64,000 bases of DNA from Phycisphaerae bacterium (GCA_028277645.1 JANQFV010000015.1:217951-281950), one strand, 5' to 3'. Counted from the stretch's first letter, positions 36,457 to 45,484 are shown. Program-made: numbers and translations. Notes: generated by a model from the sequence alone, not told the origin.

Positions 36457-36528
36457 TACCCGGTGGTGTAATTGGCAACACACCAGGTTTTGGTCCTGGC
36501 ATTCCTGGTTCGAGTCCAGGCCGGGTAG
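36457..36528 (+). tRNA. tRNA-Gln, anticodon UUG
   Basis: Folds by eye as a complete cloverleaf: acceptor TACCCGG/CCGGGTA, D arm GTG/CAC, anticodon stem CCAGG/CCTGG with loop TTTTGGT (anticodon TTG), T stem CCTGG/CCAGG with loop TTCGAGT, discriminator G at 36528. The CCA end is not encoded. It sits 52 bases upstream of the glmU-like gene on the same strand and probably shares its transcript. Confidence 0.93.
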
Positions 36529-36579
36529 ATTCTGTGGCCTGCGCGCGGGTCCGGATTGAATCGTAGGAGTTGTGCTGCA

Positions 36580-37548
36580 ATGAGCGCTCCCAAGATTGCC
36601 GCAGTGATTCTGGCCGCTGGTAAAGGCACGCGCCTCAAGAGCGAGCTGCCAAAGGTCCTGCACGAGGTCTGCGGACGCCCGATGCTCGCGTACGTACTCG
36701 ATGCGTGCCGCACGGCGGGAATCGACGACCTGATCGCCATCGTCGGGCACTGCAAGCATCTGGTCATCGAGTCGTTCGACAACGACCCGGGGATCCAATG
36801 GGTGGAGCAATCACCGCAACTCGGCACCGGCCACGCGGTGATGGTCTGCCGCGAGCAGATCGCGCGTCACGATCACGTGTTCGTGCTGTGCGGCGATGGG
36901 CCGTTGATCCGTAGCGAGACGATCAGCGAGGTTATTGAAACACACGTGCGTCAGAACGCGGCGGCAACGCTGGCGACGGCGATTCTCGACGACCCTTCCG
37001 GATACGGGCGCATTCATCGTGACGCGAGCGGCAACCTGCTGGGCATCGTCGAGCATGCCGACTGCACGCCGGAGCAGCTCAGGATCCGCGAGGTCAATCC
37101 GAGCTACTATTGCTTCCGCGGTCCGGACCTGCTGGACGCGCTTGATCAGATCCAGCCGAACAACGTCAAGGGCGAGTATTACATCACAGACGCACTGGCG
37201 ATCATGATCAAGGCGGGGAAGAAGGCCTTCGCCGTCAGTTCCGTGCGACCGGAAGATATCTACAGCATCAACTCGCGGCAGCACCTGGCGCTGGTCAACC
37301 GCATCATGCGTGACCGCATCCTTGACCGACACATGAACGATGGTGTGACGATCATTGATCCGAACAGCACGTGGATCGACGCCCGCGCGACGATTGGCCA
37401 GGACACGGTCATTCGGCCGCACGTACACATTGACGGACCGGTGAAGATTGGTGCCAATTGCCGCATCGGGCCGTTTGTGCATCTGACCGGTAACGAGGAA
37501 GTGGCCGACGACGCGACGTTGGCGCCGGGCATCGGAGCGCGCTCATGA
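36580..37548 (+). CDS. glmU: UDP-N-acetylglucosamine pyrophosphorylase, GlmU without the acetyltransferase domain
   Basis: 322 residues against ~455 for full GlmU. The nucleotidyltransferase domain is intact: VILAAGKGTRLKSELPKVLHEV, QLGTGHAV, LCGDGPLIR, GYGRIHRD and NNVKGEYYITD. Only one to two left-handed beta-helix turns (IDPNSTWIDARATIGQDTVI and onward) follow, and the acetyltransferase active site is missing. It should make UDP-GlcNAc from GlcNAc-1-phosphate and UTP, leaving the acetylation step to another enzyme. The ATG lies 12 bases after TAGGAG; its stop overlaps prs in ATGA. Confidence 0.88.
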   Translation: MSAPKIAAVILAAGKGTRLKSELPKVLHEVCGRPMLAYVLDACRTAGIDDLIAIVGHCKHLVIESFDNDPGIQWVEQSPQLGTGHAVMVCREQIARHDHVFVLCGDGPLIRSETISEVIETHVRQNAAATLATAILDDPSGYGRIHRDASGNLLGIVEHADCTPEQLRIREVNPSYYCFRGPDLLDALDQIQPNNVKGEYYITDALAIMIKAGKKAFAVSSVRPEDIYSINSRQHLALVNRIMRDRILDRHMNDGVTIIDPNSTWIDARATIGQDTVIRPHVHIDGPVKIGANCRIGPFVHLTGNEEVADDATLAPGIGARS

Positions 37549-38489
37549 CGGACATCCGGATCTACGCCGGGCGCAGCAATCGTGATGTGGGCGAAGCCAT
37601 CGCGCGCTACCTGGGTTACCCGCTGGGTCGTGCGCAGCTAGAAAACTTCCCGGATGGCGAGATTTCGCTCAAGCTCTTCGACGATTGCCGCGGGCGCGAC
37701 TCGTTCATCATTCAGTCGACGTGTCCGCCGGGCAACGACCATCTGATGGAGCTGCTGATCTTCATCGACTGCATGAAGCGGGCATCGGCGCAACGCATTA
37801 CCGCGGTCATTCCGTACTTCGGCTACGCCCGTCAGGATCGCAAAGAAGAAGGACGCGTACCAATCACGGCGAAGCTGGTCGCGAATCTGCTGACGACCGC
37901 CGGCGCTGATCGCGTCCTGACGCTCGACCTGCACGCCGCTCAGATTCAGGGCTTCTTCGATATCCCCGTTGACAATCTCTCGGCCGAACCCGTGCTGAGC
38001 GCGTATATTAACTCGCTGGACCTTGGCCCGCTGACGCTGGTCAGCCCCGACGTCGGAAACGTCAAGCGTGCGCGTGTCTACGCCAACCGCTTTGGCGGTG
38101 AGCTGGCGATTATCGACAAGCGTCGGGTCAGCGGGACGGAGATCCAGACCAAAGCGATCATCGGCGACGTGAAGGACAAGTGCGTACTGATGGTCGACGA
38201 CATGATTGCCACGGCCGGCACGATCGTGCAGGCCTGCGAGGTCGTCCGACAGCACGGTGCGAAACGCATCATCGTTGCGGCGACGCACGGCGTGCTGTGC
38301 GGGCCGGCGGTGGAGCGCCTGGCCGCGGCCCCGATTGACAATCTCGCTGTCGCGGACACGATTCCGGTCCGCCCGGAAGTGCGCGCCAAACTCCCGAATC
38401 TCACGGTGCTGTCCGTCAGCGATCTGATGGGCGAGGCCATTCGACGTATTCACCGTCACGAGTCAGTCAGCAGTCTGTTTATGAAGTAG
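37545..38489 (+). CDS. prs: Ribose-phosphate pyrophosphokinase
   Basis: 314 residues making PRPP from ribose-5-phosphate and ATP for nucleotide, His and Trp synthesis. Clear motifs: IYAGRSNRDVGEAIARYLG near the start, FGYARQDRKEEGRVPITAK (ATP-binding flexible loop), DLHAAQIQGFFDIPVDNL, and the PRPP loop LMVDDMIATAGTI. In the Bacillus chromosome prs likewise follows glmU. Confidence 0.97.
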   Translation: MTDIRIYAGRSNRDVGEAIARYLGYPLGRAQLENFPDGEISLKLFDDCRGRDSFIIQSTCPPGNDHLMELLIFIDCMKRASAQRITAVIPYFGYARQDRKEEGRVPITAKLVANLLTTAGADRVLTLDLHAAQIQGFFDIPVDNLSAEPVLSAYINSLDLGPLTLVSPDVGNVKRARVYANRFGGELAIIDKRRVSGTEIQTKAIIGDVKDKCVLMVDDMIATAGTIVQACEVVRQHGAKRIIVAATHGVLCGPAVERLAAAPIDNLAVADTIPVRPEVRAKLPNLTVLSVSDLMGEAIRRIHRHESVSSLFMK

Positions 38490-38536
38490 TCAGGGCCGCA
38501 CGGGCGAGGCAAACCGGTGCGGCTACGGAGTCAATC

Positions 38537-39190
38537 ATGGATATCGCAGAAATCCAGGGCGAAGCACGACAGCCCGGTGGCCGGCACGCGAACGAGCGGC
38601 TGCGCCGGCGCGGCCTCATTCCGGCCGTGATTTACGGTCACAATCAAGCCCCCGAGCACGTCGCACTATCACGGCATGATACGGAGCTGGCGCTTGAGCA
38701 CTCCGCGCACGTGATTAAGCTCAAGGCCGCCGGAGCAGAGACCCAGTACCTCATCAAGGATGTGCAGTACGACCACCTCCAGAAGACGCCGATTCACGTC
38801 GACCTGATGCGGGTTGACATCACCGAACGGGTGGAAGTGCGCGTTCCGCTGCACTTCCGCGGCACGCCGAAGGGCGTTGCGTCCGGCGGCTCGCTGGTGC
38901 AGGTCGTCACAGAGTTACACGTGGAGTGCCCACTGACACGCATCCCCGAAGAGATCCGCGTGCACATCGAGCACCTGGATCTGAACGATACGCTGCTGGC
39001 CGGCACGATTGAACTGCCGCTCGACGTCAAATCCCTGCACAAGCCGGAAGACGTCGTCGCGGTCGTACACCCGCCGCGCGGCACGACCAAGGCGGAGATG
39101 GCCGAGGAGGGCGAGGATGCCGAGGGTGCCGAGCCCGAGGTCATCGGTAAGGGCAAGGAGGAAGAGGAAGGTGACGGGGATGGAGCGTAG
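38537..39190 (+). CDS. rplY: Large ribosomal subunit protein bL25 (CTC form)
   Basis: 217 residues: an N-terminal 5S-rRNA-binding L25 domain (RRRGLIPAVIYG, with the family R..G.IPAVIYG pattern) plus the longer CTC-type beta domain (residues ~95-190), ending in an acidic Glu-rich tail. A GGAG ribosome-binding site lies before the ATG. pth follows after 2 bases. Confidence 0.95.
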   Translation: MDIAEIQGEARQPGGRHANERLRRRGLIPAVIYGHNQAPEHVALSRHDTELALEHSAHVIKLKAAGAETQYLIKDVQYDHLQKTPIHVDLMRVDITERVEVRVPLHFRGTPKGVASGGSLVQVVTELHVECPLTRIPEEIRVHIEHLDLNDTLLAGTIELPLDVKSLHKPEDVVAVVHPPRGTTKAEMAEEGEDAEGAEPEVIGKGKEEEEGDGDGA

Positions 39191-39192
39191 TC

Positions 39193-39816
39193 GTGAAGCT
39201 GATCGCCGGCCTGGGCAACCCCGGTCCGCGCTATGCCGAGTCGCGCCACAACATCGGATTCCTGGTGATGGACGAGCTCGCACGGCGCTGGCAGGTCGAT
39301 GTGTCGCGTTACGAGCGGCGCTTCGAAGCTCAGATTGGCGAAACGCAGCGCGACGCGGAGCGTGTGCTCCTGCTCAGACCTGCCACGTACATGAACCTCA
39401 GCGGGCGCAGCGTCGGGGCCGCTCTGCGGTACTTCAAGCTGACGCTGCCGGACCTGCTGGTGATATACGACGATCTCGATCTACCGGTCGGACGGCTGCG
39501 CATTCGCGCGTTCGGCTCGGCCGGCGGACATAAGGGCATGGGTGATGTGCTGCGCAATCTCAGCAGCGTGGATATCGCGCGGATCCGCATCGGGATCGGC
39601 AAGGTCGATCGATCGGTCACGACCGATTACGTCCTGGGCCGTTTCTTCCCCGAAGAGCGGCCGTTGGTCGAGACTGCGATCGGCGCGGCGGCGGACGCCG
39701 CGGAATCCTGGCTGCGACATGGCACGACCATGACCATGAACGAGTTCAACCGCAGACGCGACAGCGCGGAGCGCAACCGAAAGCAAGAAGGCAATCGCTC
39801 CGCGGAAGGAGAGTAA
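39193..39816 (+). CDS. pth: Peptidyl-tRNA hydrolase
   Basis: 207 residues, GTG start directly after rplY. Releases tRNA from stalled peptidyl-tRNA. LIAGLGNPGPRYAESRHNIGF contains the catalytic His in RHNIGF; PATYMNLSG, YDDLDLPVG (catalytic Asp) and SAGGHKGMG (with the conserved His/Gly loop) follow. The C-terminus is Arg/Glu-rich. Confidence 0.96.
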   Translation: MKLIAGLGNPGPRYAESRHNIGFLVMDELARRWQVDVSRYERRFEAQIGETQRDAERVLLLRPATYMNLSGRSVGAALRYFKLTLPDLLVIYDDLDLPVGRLRIRAFGSAGGHKGMGDVLRNLSSVDIARIRIGIGKVDRSVTTDYVLGRFFPEERPLVETAIGAAADAAESWLRHGTTMTMNEFNRRRDSAERNRKQEGNRSAEGE

Positions 39817-39818
39817 CG

Positions 39819-40373
39819 TTGAAACGCTACGAAGGCATGTTCCTGTTTGACAGCGCCGTCACGCGTGAGTGGAGCGTGGTCGACGCCGAGGTGCGCCGTC
39901 TGTGTGAACGTATCGGCGCCAACCTGTTGGTTTGCGTGAAGTTCGACGAGCGCAAGCTGGCGTACGAAATCCAACGTTGCAAGCGCGGCCTGTACGCGCT
40001 GACGTACTTCGAGGCGGAACCTGACAAGATCGCCGACCTCGAGCGCGACGTGCGGCTCAGCGAAATTGTCGTTCGCGCCCTTGTGCTGCGCGCCGAAAAC
40101 CTCACCGAGGAGCAGTTGGCTAAGCTGCAGGCGCACCCAGCCGAGACTCCGCTGACGCCGCTGTCCGGTGATGGTCGGGGCCGGCATGACGACGACGAGC
40201 CGCGCCGCGGCGGTCGCTTTGGCGATCGCGATCGGCGTGAGCGTGGTCCGCGCGACGACGAGCCACGTCAGGACGACGATCGCCCGCGACGCGAAGACGA
40301 CCGCGAGCCCGCGCCGGCGGCCGCCCCGGGCGACGGACCGGAATCGCCAGCTCCCGAATCGAGTGCGAACTAG
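39819..40373 (+). CDS. rpsF: Small ribosomal subunit protein bS6 with a charged C-terminal extension
   Basis: TTG start supported by AAGGAGAG 6 bases upstream. Residues 1-95 match S6 (KRYEGMFLFDSAV, KLAYEIQRCKRGLYALTYFE, ERDVRLSEIVVRALVL). The remaining ~90 residues are an Asp/Arg-repeat and Pro/Ala low-complexity tail unlike E. coli S6 (which has only poly-Glu). First of the conserved rpsF-ssb-rpsR-rplI group. Confidence 0.93.
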   Translation: MKRYEGMFLFDSAVTREWSVVDAEVRRLCERIGANLLVCVKFDERKLAYEIQRCKRGLYALTYFEAEPDKIADLERDVRLSEIVVRALVLRAENLTEEQLAKLQAHPAETPLTPLSGDGRGRHDDDEPRRGGRFGDRDRRERGPRDDEPRQDDDRPRREDDREPAPAAAPGDGPESPAPESSAN

Positions 40374-40409
40374 GCGTGCCGTCACGCGCCTATGCAGAAG
40401 GAGTCTGAC

Positions 40410-40853
40410 ATGGCCAGCTACAACCGCGTCATCCTGATGGGCAACCTCACGCGCGACCCGCAGTTGAAATATCTGCCCAGCAATACCGCGGTATGTGAAT
40501 TCGGCTTGGCGGTGAATCACCGCTACCGTGATCGCGACGGCAACCAGAAGGAGGAGGTTTGTTTCGTCGACGTCGCAGTGTTTGGCCGCGCCGGCGAGAC
40601 AATCAACCAATATATGGGCAAGGGCCGCCCGATCCTGATCGAGGGCCGCTTGAAGCTCGACCAATGGACCGGTCAGGATGGCCAGCGCCGGTCAAAGCAC
40701 TCCGTGATCGCCGACAACTTCCAGTTCGTCGGCAGTCGCGACGGCGGCGGCGGTGGCGGCGGCGGCTACCAGCGTGAGAGTGGTGGCGCCCCGCAAGACG
40801 CCGGCCCGACCGATGCAGCCCCCGCCAACGGCGGTGACGATATACCTTTTTGA
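40410..40853 (+). CDS. ssb: Single-stranded DNA-binding protein
   Basis: 147 residues, ATG 7 bases after GAAGGAG. The OB-fold core (SYNRVILMGNLTRDPQLKYL, YRDRDGNQKEEVCFVDVAVFGR) is intact; a poly-Gly linker leads to the acidic tip GGDDIPF that docks replication and repair partners. Confidence 0.97.
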   Translation: MASYNRVILMGNLTRDPQLKYLPSNTAVCEFGLAVNHRYRDRDGNQKEEVCFVDVAVFGRAGETINQYMGKGRPILIEGRLKLDQWTGQDGQRRSKHSVIADNFQFVGSRDGGGGGGGGYQRESGGAPQDAGPTDAAPANGGDDIPF

Positions 40854-40885
40854 ATGACTCCCCGTAAGTTTGCGAGGATTGACGG

Positions 40886-41146
40886 ATGAAACCCAGAGGA
40901 AGAGCCGCCGGCGCCCGCAAGAAACGTCGCGCCCGGCGTTCGTTCGACACCGGCCGTTTCCGCGGCCCGCGCATCAAGTCGGAAGAGATCGATTACAAGG
41001 ACGTCGCGATGCTCCAGCGCGTCACCAGCGCGCAGGGCAAGCTGTTCTCGCGCAAGCGCACCGGCCTGGACGCCGAGTGCCAGCGCCGCGTCGCACTCGC
41101 GCTGAAGCGCGCCCGCTTCATCGCGCTGATGCCTTACGTCACTTGA
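40886..41146 (+). CDS. rpsR: Small ribosomal subunit protein bS18
   Basis: 86 residues, with a very basic N-terminal stretch and the S18 core IDYKDVAMLQRVTSAQGKLF and RRVALALKRARFIALMPY. GAGG lies 8-9 bases before the ATG. Pairs with bS6 on the ribosome, which fits its neighbourhood. Confidence 0.96.
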   Translation: MKPRGRAAGARKKRRARRSFDTGRFRGPRIKSEEIDYKDVAMLQRVTSAQGKLFSRKRTGLDAECQRRVALALKRARFIALMPYVT

Positions 41147-41206
41147 TCATGGCGGCGTGCGCCGTACACGATAGCGCACCCCGTACGTATACGGAGAGAC
41201 CTGAGA

Positions 41207-41740
41207 ATGCGTTTGCTCCTGCTTGAAGACGTCCGCAAGCTCGGCCACGTCGGCGATGTCGTCGAAGTCGCGTCGGGCTATGCGCGCAACTACCTGCTGC
41301 CACAGCGGCTGGCAACCGAACCGACCCAAGAGAACATCCAGGCCATCGAGGAGCGCAAGAAGCAGGCCGCCGCCGAGCGGGCCATGCGTCTGAAGCGCTT
41401 CCAGGACCTGGTCGACCAGCTCCAGGAACAGGACGTGCAGGTCACGATCGAACGGGCCGCAAACCCCGAAGGCACGCTCTACGGCGGCGTCCACGAGAAG
41501 GACATCGCCGATGCACTCCAGGAACAGGGTTTCCCGATCGAGCCTGAGCACGTGATCATCGATACGCCGATTCGTACTCTCGATAATCGCCCCGTCACGT
41601 TAGAATTCACGGACGAGATTTCGACCCAGATCAAGCTCTGGGTCGTGCGTGAAGGAGCGACCCCCGATGAGCAGCAGTCCGACGACTCCGGAGAGTCCGA
41701 CGCCGGCGCGGCCGAGCCCGACGCCGAAACCGTCGAGTAG
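41207..41740 (+). CDS. rplI: Large ribosomal subunit protein bL9
   Basis: 177 residues. The N-terminal L9 signature LLEDVRKLGHVGDVVEVASG and ARNYLLPQ is clear; a long helix (about 45-75) joins to the C-terminal domain with GTLYGGVHEKDIADAL. Ends in an acidic Asp/Glu-rich tail that overlaps the dnaB start by 74 bases. Confidence 0.96.
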   Translation: MRLLLLEDVRKLGHVGDVVEVASGYARNYLLPQRLATEPTQENIQAIEERKKQAAAERAMRLKRFQDLVDQLQEQDVQVTIERAANPEGTLYGGVHEKDIADALQEQGFPIEPEHVIIDTPIRTLDNRPVTLEFTDEISTQIKLWVVREGATPDEQQSDDSGESDAGAAEPDAETVE

Positions 41741-43169
41741 CGCCAGCCCCGCACTCGAGCGACTGCTGCCGCAGGACATCGAAGCCGAGCGGGCAACGCT
41801 CGGCGCGATGCTCCAGGAGAAGGAGGCGATCGGCGAGGTCATCACGGTGCTGCGCGATGCGGGCGCCGACGCCTTCACGCTCGACAGCCATCAGGTCCTC
41901 TACGACGTCCTGGTCAAGTTCTACCTCTCCGACCAGCCGATCGACGGAAAGCTCATTGCCCAGGAGCTGACCCGGCGCGGGGTGTGGGAGAAGTTTGGCA
42001 AGTACGATTTTCTGGGGGGGCTGCTAGGGGCCACGCCTTCCGCTTACCGCGCCAGGCACTACGCGGAGATTGTCTACGACAAGTGCCTCCTGCGTGAGCT
42101 GGCATCGGCGACGCACCGTGTGATGGAAACCGCGCTGGACGATCGCATGCCCGCCCCGGAAGTGCTCGACTACGCCGAGAAGGAAATCTTCGGGGTCACC
42201 GAGCGGCGAATAACAGGCGAAGCGCAACCTATGCCGGAGATTGTGCAGGAAGTTTTCCGCGCGATCGAGCAGCGCGGGCAGGATGGTGCCCTGACCGGCG
42301 AACCGACCGGGTTCATCGAGTTCGACGAGCTGACGTCCGGATTGCAACCGGGTGAGCTAGTTGTCGTCGCGGGGCGCCCGTCGATGGGTAAGACCGCCCT
42401 TGGTCTGAACATGGCCGAGCACCTGACCATCGTCGAGCAGCGACCGGCGCTGTTCTTCTCGCTGGAGATGAGCCGCCAGCAACTCGCGCACCGCATTCTG
42501 TGCAGCCGGGCGCGGGTGGATTCGCAGATGCTGCGGCGGGGACGCCACTCCGGCCGTGACTTGCGAGCACTACAGAAGGCCGCGGACATGGTCAGTCGCG
42601 CTCCCCTGTTGGTCGACGACACGGCGGACCTGACGATTCTGGAACTGCGGGCGCGGGCACGCATGGCCTATCGGCGGTACGAAATCCGGGCGATCTACGT
42701 GGACTACCTGCAATTGATGCGCGTACCGAAGTCCGAGAGCCGGCAGGTCGAGGTGGCCACGATCTCGCGCGGGCTGAAAGCGCTCGCGAAGGATCTGGGC
42801 GTGCCCGTCGTCGCGATGGCGCAGCTCAACCGCAATCCCGAGGACAAGACCCGCCGCGGTAACAAGCCGCGGATGAGCGACTTGCGCGAGTCTGGGGCTA
42901 TCGAGCAGGACGCGGACGTAATCGCACTGCTGCACCGCGAGGCGTACTACAAGACCGGCATGGCCACCGGCGAAGAGGGCGTCCCGGTGGAACCGGATGA
43001 TGATGAGAACACCGCCGAGTTGATCATCGCCAAACAGCGCAACGGCCCGGTGGGCACGATCAAGCTGCACTGGAACAAGAGGTTCACGCGTTTCGACAAT
43101 CACCGTCCGGACACCGGGACGGCCGACTACGCCGCCACCGACACAAGCGAAAGCAACGTGCCGTTCTGA
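41667..43169 (+). CDS. dnaB: Replicative DNA helicase DnaB
   Basis: 500 residues. ATG 41667 is preceded by AAGGAG at 41651-41656. A Ser/Pro/Thr-rich ~25-residue leader precedes the DnaB N-terminal domain (LLPQDIEAERATLGAML). The RecA-like core has Walker A GRPSMGKTALGLN, Walker B YVDYLQLM, and SDLRESGAIEQDADVIALLHR with the arginine finger region downstream. No intein. The start lies well inside rplI, so the two are translationally coupled; rplI-dnaB adjacency is common in bacteria. Confidence 0.97.
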   Translation: MSSSPTTPESPTPARPSPTPKPSSSASPALERLLPQDIEAERATLGAMLQEKEAIGEVITVLRDAGADAFTLDSHQVLYDVLVKFYLSDQPIDGKLIAQELTRRGVWEKFGKYDFLGGLLGATPSAYRARHYAEIVYDKCLLRELASATHRVMETALDDRMPAPEVLDYAEKEIFGVTERRITGEAQPMPEIVQEVFRAIEQRGQDGALTGEPTGFIEFDELTSGLQPGELVVVAGRPSMGKTALGLNMAEHLTIVEQRPALFFSLEMSRQQLAHRILCSRARVDSQMLRRGRHSGRDLRALQKAADMVSRAPLLVDDTADLTILELRARARMAYRRYEIRAIYVDYLQLMRVPKSESRQVEVATISRGLKALAKDLGVPVVAMAQLNRNPEDKTRRGNKPRMSDLRESGAIEQDADVIALLHREAYYKTGMATGEEGVPVEPDDDENTAELIIAKQRNGPVGTIKLHWNKRFTRFDNHRPDTGTADYAATDTSESNVPF

Positions 43170-43364
43170 GCCTGGAAAGACAATAGAGTGCGGCGAACTC
43201 GGACGCGCCAAGCGTACACCAGCTCGCTTCAGCCCCACACCCCCTCCGGCCGAATGATCGTCCGATAGAACGCATTCCACCGCGGCGCGAGCCGCGCCGC
43301 ACGTAGTCCACACCCACCGCGAACAACCTGCGCGCGTTGAATCTCGCCGCTCGCGAACGTCGTT

Positions 43365-43394
43365 TTGACATCGCGTGTGCCGCCAACGTAAGAT
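43365..43394 (+). promoter_or_regulatory. Promoter for the receiver-like / GGDEF / rodA group
   Basis: Perfect TTGACA (43365-43370) and TAAGAT (43389-43394) with an 18-base spacer; the next start codon is GTG 43451. Confidence 0.6.
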
Positions 43395-43450
43395 AGATCG
43401 AGTGAGGAGCGAGCGGCATTTCAACCGCTGATCCTGAAGGGTTTTCGAGC

Positions 43451-44077
43451 GTGAACGTTCGTCGGGCCATTCACATCCGGACCGGACAGTCCGCGTCCAT
43501 AGCCGCCGTCGATACGTGGCTGACGCGGCATGAGCTGGAAGTTGCGCGCTTCGACGACGTCTACTCCGCGTGCGTTCACCTGCTGACGAACTACGAGCGC
43601 ATCGCGGACTTGGCGCTGGTCGGCGCCGACTGGCTGGCCGACGACGAGTTCAACATCATCACCTACATCCGACAGACCTGGCCGCGCACCGCGATCATCG
43701 TCTACGGCGCGTCCGACAAGACCCCGATCTACGACGTGCTACCGCTGATGCGCACCGTCCGGCGTCAGGCGGCGCTGGACGAGCTGGTCGCGCAGAATCC
43801 GGCCGACGTAGTAACGGAGCTCGCACGTCGAGCAGTACGGTCCGACGCACCAACCATCGTGCCGGCCACGCCGGCAGCGCAACCGGAAGCGGGCTCCATA
43901 ACGGACTCGGCCCGCGCCGCCGTCGAGGCCGAGAATCGCAACAGCGACTCAACCTCGCATGACACACGCGAATCACGACCAGAGCAGAGTCCGTCGGATA
44001 ATGGTGGCATCGCGCCGCGTTCAATCCTCTCGGCCGAGGAGTTGTCGGCGCTGTTGGATGGAACGGACCATGGTTGA
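43451..44077 (+). CDS. Receiver-like protein with a disordered linker and a FliM-like C-terminal helix
   Basis: 208 residues, GTG start with AAGGG upstream (43437-43441). Residues 1-115 look like a degenerate response-regulator fold (alternating strands ending in ALVGADWLADDE and TAIIVYGAS), but the usual Asp-Asp pocket and switch Lys are not clear. A polar 70-residue linker follows. The last residues ILSAEELSALLDG resemble the LSQEEIDALL motif at the start of FliM and could be a short docking helix. The stop overlaps the diguanylate cyclase start by 8 bases, suggesting a joint signalling pathway. Confidence 0.7.
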   Translation: MNVRRAIHIRTGQSASIAAVDTWLTRHELEVARFDDVYSACVHLLTNYERIADLALVGADWLADDEFNIITYIRQTWPRTAIIVYGASDKTPIYDVLPLMRTVRRQAALDELVAQNPADVVTELARRAVRSDAPTIVPATPAAQPEAGSITDSARAAVEAENRNSDSTSHDTRESRPEQSPSDNGGIAPRSILSAEELSALLDGTDHG

Positions 44078-45413
44078 CGGGGCCACGGGTGGGAATGGGA
44101 GAAGGAAGGGAAGTGTGAGTCCCAACGCGCGCCTGCTCGTGATCGGTTCAACCGCGCTGAGCGATCGCGTTGCGCGCGCCCTGCCACGAGCCACCCGGGC
44201 ATCGTCCGACACGCTGCTAGGCGGTCTCTGGTCCGTCGGGCACGAGGCGTTCGACGGCATCATCATCGGCCTACCGCTCGATCAGAAAACGACACGGGGA
44301 TTGCGCAGTCTGCGGAAAGTCGCTCCCGACGCGCGGATCGTCATTTCCTGCCCGCCGGGCGCTGAGCCCGCGGCTCGCTCTGCATTGGAATCTGGAGCTG
44401 ACGAGTACGTGCTCGAGCCGCTCGACGGTGATGAACTGGCGTCGGCCCTGCGCATCACGACACCACCGCCACAAACCGCACCGGCTAACCGGCTACCGCC
44501 GGCCGACGAGCTGGCCGGACTCGGAGATTGCCTGCGGTCGCTCAACGACGGGCCCCAAGCCACACTCGACCGGCTCGTCGATGCGCTCCGCAAGGCGTTC
44601 GAGACCACCGGCGTACTGATCGAGCTTGATGACCTGACCGCGCTCGCCGGTGACGTGCAACAGCCCGTGCTGGAGGAGACCATCCTCCGGGGTGAGGCGC
44701 CTGCCGGTCGACTGGCGCTGGGCTCCCGCGAACACGGCTCGTACGCGTCGCGCGACGCGATCCGCCTGGCGGACTACGCCAGACTGATCGAAGCGATGGT
44801 CGGTCAGGCACGCGAGCAGGCACACTGGCAGGAACTGGCGTTGCGCGATGATCTCACGGGGTTGCACAATCGGCGGTTCTACGACCGCCAATTGAACGAG
44901 CTGATCCAGCAAGCCGCCGAGCAACGACACCGGCTCAGCGTGGTCCTGATCGACATCGATGACTTCAAGACCTACAACGACCGCTACGGCCACGACACCG
45001 GCGACGCGTTGCTGCGCGAGGTCGCCCGCCTCCTGACGCGCTGCTCGCGCGAGCACGACATCGTCGCCCGCTACGGCGGCGACGAGTTCGCCGTGATCAT
45101 GTGGGACGCGGAAAAGCCGCGCGTGCCTGGGTCGCAACACCCGTCGGAAGCCCGCGCGCTGGCGGACCGCTTTCGCAGCGCCATCGGCGAGCACGCTTTC
45201 AAGTGCCTCGGCCCGGACGCCCCCGGCCCAGTCACCATCAGCGGCGGCATCGCGTGCTTCCCGTGGGACGGCAAGACGCGCACGGAGATCGTCGGAGCCG
45301 CGGACGAAGCGCTGCTGTCCGCCAAGCGCACCGGTAAGAATCGCATTGAGCTCGCCAAGCCCGCCGTGACAGGCGACGCCCCCAAGCCCGCCGACGAAAC
45401 CGACGAGTCCTGA
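44070..45413 (+). CDS. Diguanylate cyclase with receiver-like and GAF-like N-terminal parts
   Basis: 447 residues from ATG 44070 (8-base overlap with the previous gene); GTG 44115, preceded by AGGAAGG, is an alternative. Residues ~20-125 resemble a degenerate receiver (ARLLVIGS, VISCPPG, GADEYVLEPLDGDELASAL) and ~150-260 a GAF-like segment. The GGDEF domain starts at DDLTGLHNRRFYDRQL; the catalytic motif YGGDEFAVIM is intact near residue 337, and REHD five residues before it is an RxxD inhibitory site. It should make cyclic di-GMP under product inhibition. No EAL domain. Confidence 0.9.
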   Translation: MVDGATGGNGRRKGSVSPNARLLVIGSTALSDRVARALPRATRASSDTLLGGLWSVGHEAFDGIIIGLPLDQKTTRGLRSLRKVAPDARIVISCPPGAEPAARSALESGADEYVLEPLDGDELASALRITTPPPQTAPANRLPPADELAGLGDCLRSLNDGPQATLDRLVDALRKAFETTGVLIELDDLTALAGDVQQPVLEETILRGEAPAGRLALGSREHGSYASRDAIRLADYARLIEAMVGQAREQAHWQELALRDDLTGLHNRRFYDRQLNELIQQAAEQRHRLSVVLIDIDDFKTYNDRYGHDTGDALLREVARLLTRCSREHDIVARYGGDEFAVIMWDAEKPRVPGSQHPSEARALADRFRSAIGEHAFKCLGPDAPGPVTISGGIACFPWDGKTRTEIVGAADEALLSAKRTGKNRIELAKPAVTGDAPKPADETDES

Positions 45414-45484
45414 CGCCGGGCCGCGTCAGCCGTCTTATCACCACCCACTCGCCGCTGCTTCCCGCCTGATCTACACTGCTGCGC

